64,000 nucleotides of DNA from an uncultured Flavobacteriales bacterium (GTDB lineage: Bacteria > Bacteroidota > Bacteroidia > Flavobacteriales > BACL11), in NCBI GenBank assembly GCA_905181585.1, contig CAJIYG010000007.1, forward strand, positions 1 to 64,000, in the 5' to 3' direction. Position 1 is the first letter of the stretch, and each line of letters starts with the position of its first letter. The notes under the pieces were generated by a model that saw only the letters and a list, made by a program, of their open reading frames with translations, was not told the DNA's origin and made no database searches. Below, in pieces: positions 61,402 through 64,000 of this stretch. The position numbers and the translations under genes were made by a program.

Positions 61402-64000
61402 ATGCCAAAAAATAATTCAATAAAATCAGTTTTAATTATAGGTAGTGGACCTATTGTTATAGGTCAAGCCTGTGAGTTTGATTATTCAGGGTCACAAGCC
61501 TCCCGTTCATTAAGAGAAGAGGGGATAGAGGTATCACTAATTAATTCTAATCCGGCAACTATTATGACTGATAATGTAGTAGCTGACCATATTTATTTAA
61601 AACCTTTAACTACTGCTTCTATTGTAGAGATTCTAGAAGAAAGAAATATTGATGCTGTTCTTCCAACAATGGGTGGTCAAACTGCTTTAAATTTATGTAT
61701 TGAAGTTGATAAAAAAGGTATTTGGGAAAAATTTAATGTTGATATAATTGGCGTTGATATTGATGCAATTCATATTACGGAAGATAGAGAGCAATTTAGA
61801 AAATTGATGAAAAAAATTGATATCTCTGTTGCACCAGCAATGATTGCTACCTCTTTTTTACAAGGAAAAGAAATTGCTCAAGAGCTTGGTTTCCCTTTAG
61901 TTATTAGACCATCTTTTACTTTAGGAGGTAGTGGTGCTTCATTTGTACACACCGAAGATGAATTTGAAGATTTACTTTCTAAAGGTCTTCACGCATCTCC
62001 TATACATGAAGTTTTAATTGATAAAGCAGTGATAGGCTGGAAAGAGTATGAGTTAGAACTTTTAAGAGATGATAATGATAATGTAATTATCATTTGTAAT
62101 ATAGAAAATCTTGATCCTATGGGTATTCATACCGGGGATTCAATCACTATTGCCCCAGCTATGACTTTATCTGATACAACATATCAGAGAATGAGAACAA
62201 TGGCAATTAAGATGATGCGTTCTATTGGAGATTTTGCGGGAGGTTGCAATGTTCAATTTGCAATAAATCCTGATAAAAGTGAAGATATAATAGCTATTGA
62301 AATTAACCCAAGAGTATCCAGGTCTTCAGCTCTTGCCTCAAAAGCAACAGGTTATCCAATTGCTAAAATTGCTGCAAAGTTAGCTATTGGTTATAATCTT
62401 GATGAACTAAATAATCAAATAACAAAGAATACATCTGCATGTTTTGAGCCAACTTTAGATTACGTCGTTATAAAGATTCCAAGATGGAATTTTGATAAAT
62501 TTAAGGGTTCAGATACAACCTTAGGGCTTCAGATGAAATCTGTTGGTGAGGTCATGGCAATTGGTCGTTCTTTTCAAGAGGCACTTCAAAAAGGCTGTCA
62601 ATCTCTAGAAATTGGTAGAAATGGTTTAGGAGCTGATGGTAAGGAATTAACTGATCAAGATGTAATACTTGAAAAATTGAAATTCGCTAGTAGTGATAGA
62701 ATATTCAGAGTTTATGATGCTTTAAGAATTGGTCTTCCAGTTAAAAGAGTACATGAAATTACTAAAATTGATTATTGGTTTCTAAGGCAAATTGAAGAAT
62801 TAGTTGCTATTGAAAAAGAAATTCAAAAATATAATATTGAAAAAATCCCTTCTTCCTTACTCTTAGAAGCTAAAATGAAAGGTTATGCAGATAGACAAAT
62901 TGCTCATTTAACAAATTGCTTAGAGAGTGAGGTCTATAATCAAAGAAATGAATTAAATATAAAAAGAGTATATAAGTTAGTTGATACATGTGCTGCTGAA
63001 TTTACAGCAGTAACACCTTATTATTATTCAACTTTTGAGATGGATAAAGAAGTAAATGGAAAAAGGTTTTCCGAAAATGAGAGTATTTCTAGCAAAAAAG
63101 AAAAAATAATTGTTTTGGGCTCTGGGCCAAATAGAATTGGTCAGGGAATTGAATTTGATTATTCATGCGTACATGGAGTTTTAGCAGCTAAAGAGTGTGG
63201 ATATGAAACTATTATGATAAACTGTAATCCCGAAACTGTATCAACTGATTTTGATACCGCAGATAAGTTGTACTTTGAGCCAGTTTTTTGGGAGCATATA
63301 TATGATATTATCAGGCATGAAAATCCTGTTGGAGTAATTGTTCAGCTAGGTGGTCAAACTGCTTTGAAGTTAGCTGAGAAATTAGAGAGATATAATATTA
63401 AAATAATGGGAACTTCCTATAAGGCCTTAGATGTTGCAGAGGATAGAGGACGGTTTTCTGAACTACTTCTTAAGCATAAAATTCCTTTTCCAAAGTTTGC
63501 CGTAGCACAAACTGCTGAAGAGGCAATATCAATTTCTAAAGATCTTAATTTCCCTATATTAGTTAGGCCATCATATGTGTTGGGAGGTCAAGGAATGAAA
63601 ATCGTTATTAATGAAAATGAGTTAGAGCATCACATTGTTGATTTATTAAAAGATATTCCAGGAAATAGAGTCTTACTTGATCATTATTTAGATAATGCAA
63701 TAGAGGCTGAGGCTGATGCAATTTGTGATGGGGAAAATGTACGTATAATTGGTATGATGGAACATATTGAGCCTTGTGGTATTCACTCTGGAGATTCTTA
63801 TGCAGTGCTACCAACATTTGATTTGAGCGATAATGTTCGTAAACAAATGATTGATATAACTAATAAAATCGCTGTTGCCCTTGAAACTGTTGGTTTAATC
63901 AATATTCAGTTTGCAATTAAGGATGAGATAGTTTATGTGATAGAGGCTAACCCAAGAGCATCAAGAACTGTACCATTTATTGCAAAAGCCTACGATGAGC
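61402..64000 (+). CDS. carB: Carbamoyl-phosphate synthase large subunit (3' end outside window)
   Basis: An open frame of 866 codons continuing past the window end; the family is about 1070 residues. It makes carbamoyl phosphate for arginine and pyrimidines, with CarA supplying ammonia. The N-terminal half has SVLIIGSGPIVIGQACEFDYSG, the ATP-grasp VIRPSFTLGGSG, and ENLDPMGIHTGDSITIAP. The second half repeats the fold with IIVLGSGPNRIGQGIEFDYSC and ILVRPSYVLGGQGM. CarA is not directly upstream. The C-terminal allosteric domain is outside the window. Confidence 0.95.
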   Translation, partial: MPKNNSIKSVLIIGSGPIVIGQACEFDYSGSQASRSLREEGIEVSLINSNPATIMTDNVVADHIYLKPLTTASIVEILEERNIDAVLPTMGGQTALNLCIEVDKKGIWEKFNVDIIGVDIDAIHITEDREQFRKLMKKIDISVAPAMIATSFLQGKEIAQELGFPLVIRPSFTLGGSGASFVHTEDEFEDLLSKGLHASPIHEVLIDKAVIGWKEYELELLRDDNDNVIIICNIENLDPMGIHTGDSITIAPAMTLSDTTYQRMRTMAIKMMRSIGDFAGGCNVQFAINPDKSEDIIAIEINPRVSRSSALASKATGYPIAKIAAKLAIGYNLDELNNQITKNTSACFEPTLDYVVIKIPRWNFDKFKGSDTTLGLQMKSVGEVMAIGRSFQEALQKGCQSLEIGRNGLGADGKELTDQDVILEKLKFASSDRIFRVYDALRIGLPVKRVHEITKIDYWFLRQIEELVAIEKEIQKYNIEKIPSSLLLEAKMKGYADRQIAHLTNCLESEVYNQRNELNIKRVYKLVDTCAAEFTAVTPYYYSTFEMDKEVNGKRFSENESISSKKEKIIVLGSGPNRIGQGIEFDYSCVHGVLAAKECGYETIMINCNPETVSTDFDTADKLYFEPVFWEHIYDIIRHENPVGVIVQLGGQTALKLAEKLERYNIKIMGTSYKALDVAEDRGRFSELLLKHKIPFPKFAVAQTAEEAISISKDLNFPILVRPSYVLGGQGMKIVINENELEHHIVDLLKDIPGNRVLLDHYLDNAIEAEADAICDGENVRIIGMMEHIEPCGIHSGDSYAVLPTFDLSDNVRKQMIDITNKIAVALETVGLINIQFAIKDEIVYVIEANPRASRTVPFIAKAYDE

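Overview
The window is AT-rich chromosomal DNA from a Bacteroidota, most likely a marine or free-living Flavobacteriales. Evidence: a fused SecDF, type IX secretion (T9SS) parts and a T9SS cargo protein, a Na+-translocating NADH:quinone reductase (NQR) operon, DUF1599 and BT_3928-type genes, A/T-rich start regions, and TAnnTTTG promoters (with TTTG about 18-21 bp upstream) before rpsU, a tRNA operon, rnpB, rpmH, nqr, pruA, ettA and carB. Nearly everything is housekeeping. I see no insertion sequence, prophage, CRISPR array or integron.

Layout. 1-1.9 kb: umuDC (minus; umuC cut by the window edge), then a DUF2805/TIGR03643-type gene coupled to a flavin reductase. 1.9-4.1 kb: a secreted FG-GAP/T9SS-cargo protein, frameshifted once. 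4.2-9.5 kb: secDF, tatA, a Na+/Ca2+ antiporter and a type II glutamine synthetase. 9.7-15.6 kb: a PorE-like OmpA/TPR/propeller protein, purM, prfA, pyrF, and a DUF218 protein on minus. 15.6-20.4 kb: two PspC-like mini-proteins around a coiled-coil membrane protein, an RmlD-like reductase, an alanine symporter, apt, rpsU and xerC. 20.5-33.7 kb: translation/transcription block with four tRNAs, tuf, tRNA-Trp, secE, nusG, rplK, rplA, rplJ, rplL, rpoB, rpoC and a DUF3467 gene. 33.7-36.7 kb (minus): pruA and a T9SS plug protein. 36.8-42.7 kb: nqrABCDEF. 42.7-53.2 kb: folP (minus), DUF1599, a DoxX/thioredoxin-like protein, an ABC permease, tpiA, prmA, a 1480-residue secreted protein of unknown function, plsY, clpS and tRNA-Arg. 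53.3-64 kb: mpl, an MBL hydrolase, ettA, an LptF/G permease, tgt, RNase P RNA, a broken secreted protein, rpmH and carB (runs off the end).

Sequence quality dominates interpretation between 22.56 and 27.8 kb. nusG, rplA, rplJ, rplL and the first two thirds of rpoB are broken by many single-base indels, yet their translations can be stitched into full-length conserved proteins. These genes are essential, so a poor consensus is far more likely than gene decay. Isolated indels of the same kind occur in the FG-GAP gene, the T9SS plug, nqrA, nqrB, nqrC and the 60 kb hypothetical.

I found no clearly novel defence or mobile system. The best leads for something less known are the 1480-residue envelope protein at 47.7-52.2 kb, the PspC/coiled-coil mini-operon at 15.6-16.25 kb, a tRNA-guanine transglycosylase lacking the three zinc cysteines, and a hairpin placed between rplL and rpoB.
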